The notes under the pieces were generated by a model. It was not told the origin of the DNA, searched no databases, and saw only the letters and a list, made by a program, of their open reading frames with translations. Of a stretch of DNA of 64,000 bases, positions 61,225 through 64,000 are shown one piece after another (the stretch's first letter is position 1; every line of letters starts with the position of its first letter). Source of the DNA: Flavobacteriales bacterium UBA852. GTDB lineage: Bacteria; Bacteroidota; Bacteroidia; Flavobacteriales_E; Vicingaceae. The stretch spans positions 1 through 64,000 of the forward strand of contig DBGO01000013.1 of NCBI GenBank assembly GCA_002295925.1. Direction: 5' to 3'. The position numbers and the translations under genes are program-made.

Positions 61225-61258
61225 AAAAAAATAACCCGATAAACGAATTATCGGGCTA
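61225..61258 (-). terminator. Terminator after the lipoprotein gene at 61289
   Basis: CCCGATAA and TTATCGGG form an 8-bp stem with a 5-base loop (61235-61255). On the minus strand it is followed by TTATTTTTTT, so it ends the transcript of the 61289 gene before lpxD. Confidence 0.8.
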
Positions 61259-61288
61259 TTAAAAGTTGTGTTTTAAGTTTTGTGAGAA

Positions 61289-61831
61289 TTATACTCTTCT
61301 ACCTTTTACTTTTTTTCGTGAACGTTTGAATTTTTTCACGCGCTTCATACTTATTTTCAAATAAGCTGCAGCCGAAGAGCCAGTAGCATAATATACTTTT
61401 CCGCCATAATTTAGTTTTCCTTGACCGTTTTTCCATTCAGCACCCATTAACCGGTAACGTCCGGTATTGTTTGGGTCGCCAAATACCAAAAATTTGCTGT
61501 CATCGCCTTTTTCATCAAAACTTATGGCAATTTTATTTCCGGGATATACGCCCACACAAACGCCCGGTGTTCCGGCAGGAATATAAATTTCATCCAAACT
61601 GGCTTGCTCGCTGATGACTAATTTTCCATCATCATCGGCACCTTTTTCCTCTTCTTTCTTTTCACCTCTGCGCAATACAATATCAGAAGATACATAGTAT
61701 TGCAATTTTTTCAATTCACCTTCACCAAGTTTGTAATCTTGAATAATTTGGTTGGTTAACGGCTTTTTTGGGGCGCAGCTGAATAATGTCAATGCAGCTA
61801 AAGCTACCCACAATACGCTTAATCTTTTCAT
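61289..61831 (-). CDS. Small lipoprotein of unknown function
   Basis: Encodes 180 residues from the ATG at 61831; the open frame extends 18 codons further, but MKRLSVLWVALAALTLFSC is a textbook lipoprotein signal with Cys19. The mature part has VSSDIVLRRGEKKEEEKG, then strands around PGVCVGVYPGNKIAISFD and a Lys/Arg-rich tail (MKRVKKFKRSRKKVKGRRV). No family is recognised. Predicted to be anchored in the outer or inner membrane. Confidence 0.75.
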   Translation of the reverse strand: MKRLSVLWVALAALTLFSCAPKKPLTNQIIQDYKLGEGELKKLQYYVSSDIVLRRGEKKEEEKGADDDGKLVISEQASLDEIYIPAGTPGVCVGVYPGNKIAISFDEKGDDSKFLVFGDPNNTGRYRLMGAEWKNGQGKLNYGGKVYYATGSSAAAYLKISMKRVKKFKRSRKKVKGRRV

Positions 61832-61983
61832 TTTCTTTTGTTTTTTATTGTTTTGTTTTGGTTGTAACAAAAATTGTACCGACAAATTAACAATAAAATT
61901 ATTTTACCTGCAATAATGTGGGTAGAAATATTGATTTTTTCTGAAAAGTCAGCGTTTATTCACCTTAATAGGCATTAACACGG

Positions 61984-62901
61984 CTAATACCGTGCTATTT
62001 TAATTTTTTTGCCTATAAGCATTTCTTTATACTTATTGTCCAATTCGTTTTCCCAACCAATCAGGTATTTTGTAAAAGGGCTGATGTTTAAGGTGTTTAT
62101 TCTGCGGTAAGGAAAAGCCATAATCTCGTTAGGAAATTCTTTCATGGCAAATTCTTTTTTCTTTCGGGCTTTTCGTTTTCGGTCAAATGGCGACATATAT
62201 AAATCGTGAGCGCCAAACAGGTGCATAAACTCATGTGCAATTACCCCCGGCGATTTAAAACTTACAACAGCATATTCGGGCGTTTCGCTGCTTTGCGTAT
62301 GCAATGCTACAGACATTTCTCTTTTATAGAAATTATTGATAAAATAAACCAATGCAACATTGTCGGTTTTGTAAATATCGCGCAAACGAGCCAAGAGTTT
62401 TTCGCGGTCTTTGGGTTTTATTTTTGTCTTTGTAATTCTAGATGTGTCGGGTCCGTATGATTTTAATGCTTCTTTTGCTATTTTATCTGCCCAACGGTCT
62501 AAATATTTCATTCCGTAAACCACGCCTGTAGAAGGAAATAAGGTTTCCGTAAGCGTGCGCTTTTGCATTTTTCCCTCTATGGGAATAACGTTTTTGGGTG
62601 TTTTATGATAATCGAGCTTAATGTTTAATGAAATGCCTTCTTTTTTGGCTTGGGATTCAATCCAATCGATGGCTTTTTGAGCAGAATCCAAGGTAGATTC
62701 AATGTCGTATTCTGTCCAAACGCCGGTGTATTTCGAATCCACAAAAATGGCATACAATACTACGTTGCCTTTAAGCTTTTTACAAACATTATTGTTGACC
62801 GAAGCAATGTGAAATACGCCTTTATTACTTACTTTCACATATCTGATTCGGCACGAAATTATTATTAAAACAACAGTAAGAGCAACAAAAATCTTTTTCA
62901 T
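61984..62901 (-). CDS. Zincin-like metalloprotease lipoprotein
   Basis: Encodes 305 residues. A lipoprotein-like signal (ALTVVLIIISC, Cys17) is followed by an extended region and the motif HEFMHLFGAHD (223-233), which matches the metzincin-type HExxHxxGxxD with H223, E224, H227, G230 and D233. The C-terminal KEFPNEIMAFPYRRINTLNI may hold the Met-turn (EIMA). It is predicted to be a periplasmic or surface metalloprotease; the substrate is unknown. Some relatives have lost activity, but here all core residues are present. Confidence 0.75.
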   Translation of the reverse strand: MKKIFVALTVVLIIISCRIRYVKVSNKGVFHIASVNNNVCKKLKGNVVLYAIFVDSKYTGVWTEYDIESTLDSAQKAIDWIESQAKKEGISLNIKLDYHKTPKNVIPIEGKMQKRTLTETLFPSTGVVYGMKYLDRWADKIAKEALKSYGPDTSRITKTKIKPKDREKLLARLRDIYKTDNVALVYFINNFYKREMSVALHTQSSETPEYAVVSFKSPGVIAHEFMHLFGAHDLYMSPFDRKRKARKKKEFAMKEFPNEIMAFPYRRINTLNISPFTKYLIGWENELDNKYKEMLIGKKIKIARY

Positions 62902-62993
62902 AACGCAATATTATCGGAATTAGAACAAAACTTTTAACGCATTTACATACGTTTTGTTGCTCGAAAAGCAAAATTATTGCCAAAAAAGAACCC

Positions 62994-63956
62994 TTATTTC
63001 AATTCCAGTTTGGTGCGACCAATATCCACACCGCTTTCGTAAATTTCAATATTGTATTCGCCGGGTAAGAAGTCGTTTATTTTTGCCCAGTCCATTTGTA
63101 CTTGCATTTCTTCGTTTTGATAGTCGATTTGTTTTTTAATGCTGTATAATCCTTTTACGCCGTTAAATTCAAATTTATATTCATCGGAGTTTCCTTCGGC
63201 AAGCACTTTTCCGTCAGGACCTAAAATTCGAACATAAATCCATTTTTTTCCCGGAGGAGTAACTTCATTTTTCAAAATAGTAAATTTAATGCGGATTTTA
63301 TCGGCTTTCGAGGCGCGCGTAACCGGCTTTGAAGTATTGTTGCTTTTTTTAATTTTAATGGCATAAGCTTGCGTGTTTATGGTTTTTAAGCGTGATGCCA
63401 CATTTACCTTGGTAGTAAGTTCTTCATTAACTTGCGAAAGTTCTTCGTTTTGTGTTTTTTGAGTGGTAAGTTCTTGTGTAATTTGTTGATTCTCTTGTTT
63501 TAATATTTTATTGGCCGTGTTCAAAGAATCAATTTCTTCATATTTTTGTTTTAAAATTTCGCGCAAACGGTCGGCTTCTTTTTTAGCTTTATACAGCGAA
63601 TATTTATACCGGTCGATTTTATCCAACAGGTCTTTTATTTTTTCTTTTTCGGCTTCAATTTCGGCTTTTAACTCTTCATTGTCGGTTTCAAGCAATTCGT
63701 ATTCTTTGAGCATTTTTTCAAGCTCCATTTTTACCAAATCTTTTTCGCTGATTACTTCATTTTTTTCAGCCGTTACTTGTTCAAGCAACTCCTTTTGGTC
63801 AAGGTACAATTTAAGTAAATATCCACAAGTTAAAAACAACAAAATGGATAATATCAAAAATATTTTTCCGGAGTTATTCTTTTTTTCAGCTGATTGAGCA
63901 GTTTCTATTTTATTGGGTTTTTCAGCTTTTGGCGTAGTTTGTGGTTTGTCGGTCAT
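62994..63956 (-). CDS. Membrane-anchored coiled-coil protein
   Basis: Encodes 320 residues. A polar N-terminus (about 1-29) precedes one membrane helix (about 30-48), then a long coiled coil (about 50-185) with heptads rich in Glu, Lys and Leu. The C-terminal domain (about 195-320) is beta-rich (IRIKFTILKNEVTPPGKKW, YVRILGPDGKVLAEG, GEYNIEIYESGVDIGRTKLE). This layout is common among conserved Bacteroidota envelope proteins of unknown function. The coiled coil would span the periplasm from the inner membrane. Confidence 0.75.
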   Translation of the reverse strand: MTDKPQTTPKAEKPNKIETAQSAEKKNNSGKIFLILSILLFLTCGYLLKLYLDQKELLEQVTAEKNEVISEKDLVKMELEKMLKEYELLETDNEELKAEIEAEKEKIKDLLDKIDRYKYSLYKAKKEADRLREILKQKYEEIDSLNTANKILKQENQQITQELTTQKTQNEELSQVNEELTTKVNVASRLKTINTQAYAIKIKKSNNTSKPVTRASKADKIRIKFTILKNEVTPPGKKWIYVRILGPDGKVLAEGNSDEYKFEFNGVKGLYSIKKQIDYQNEEMQVQMDWAKINDFLPGEYNIEIYESGVDIGRTKLELK

Positions 63957-64000
63957 TTTTCAATAAATTTAGCGATAAGCAAAAGTATTTAATTTTATGT

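Noticed and set aside
1..64000. CRISPR array, prophage or insertion sequence.
   Set aside because: No regularly spaced short repeats, phage structural genes, transposase or integrase reading frames were recognised on either strand.

Overview
The window is about 64 kb of AT-rich DNA from a member of the phylum Bacteroidota. The evidence is type IX secretion (T9SS) cargo with C-terminal sorting domains, a PorP/SprF protein, DUF4270, DUF2490 and CHU_C-type domains, several promoters with the Bacteroidota -7 element TAnnTTTG, and the absence of Shine-Dalgarno-like leaders. Most of the window is ordinary chromosome carrying housekeeping genes. No rRNA, CRISPR array, transposase or integrase was found. 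No gene-free stretch exceeds about 210 bp.

Layout. 1-2.9 kb is an accessory strip. Two complete integron-like gene cassettes, plus a third cassette start, are separated by attC-like imperfect palindromes of 135 bp. Two further small genes follow, one of them DUF2200. 3-11 kb holds an SDR reductase, polA, and a forward operon of a GT5-like half protein, a DUF4270 lipoprotein and glmS. 11-16.7 kb is on the minus strand: a hydrolase, an ECF sigma / 72-aa protein / MscS channel / outer-membrane protein operon, an Xaa-Pro aminopeptidase, and aroB. 16.7-19.2 kb has proline dehydrogenase and aroA on the plus strand. 19.2-25.3 kb is a tightly coupled minus-strand envelope operon: coaX, a beta-barrel protein, a TPR protein, lptC, a 70-aa membrane protein, a CNNM/CBS protein and an FkbM methyltransferase. 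tRNA-Phe lies just upstream of it on the other strand.

25.5-38.7 kb is a T9SS region. A type-B-sorted secreted protein is coupled to PorP/SprF, and two large related secreted proteins lie on the minus strand. Between them sits a 5.2-kb block bounded by nearly perfect 30-bp direct repeats. It carries a MORN/YwqK-repeat protein, a small protein, a divergently transcribed HTH-like/TPR-like regulator and an EamA transporter. 38.8-48.4 kb is metabolic: gpmI, a HEPN-like orphan, a nucleoside transporter, a bifunctional nuclease, etfBA, pdhB and purF. A solitary cassette-like insertion lies between pdhB and purF. 48.5-64 kb is envelope and surface: a T9SS BNR-like protein; a GT4 / rnhB / hydroxyacid dehydrogenase / PepSY-like / DUF2490 operon; a flippase / two Wzz-like / O-antigen ligase operon; a SpoIIE phosphatase with lpxD; and three conserved envelope proteins.

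The most interesting signal is the cassette system. In cassettes 1 and 2, the ten bases at the start of the cassette are the exact reverse complement of the ten bases at its 3' recombination-site arm. This is the signature expected if each unit once existed as a circle with a folded recombination site. The sites do not follow the classical GTTRRRY rule, and no integrase is visible.
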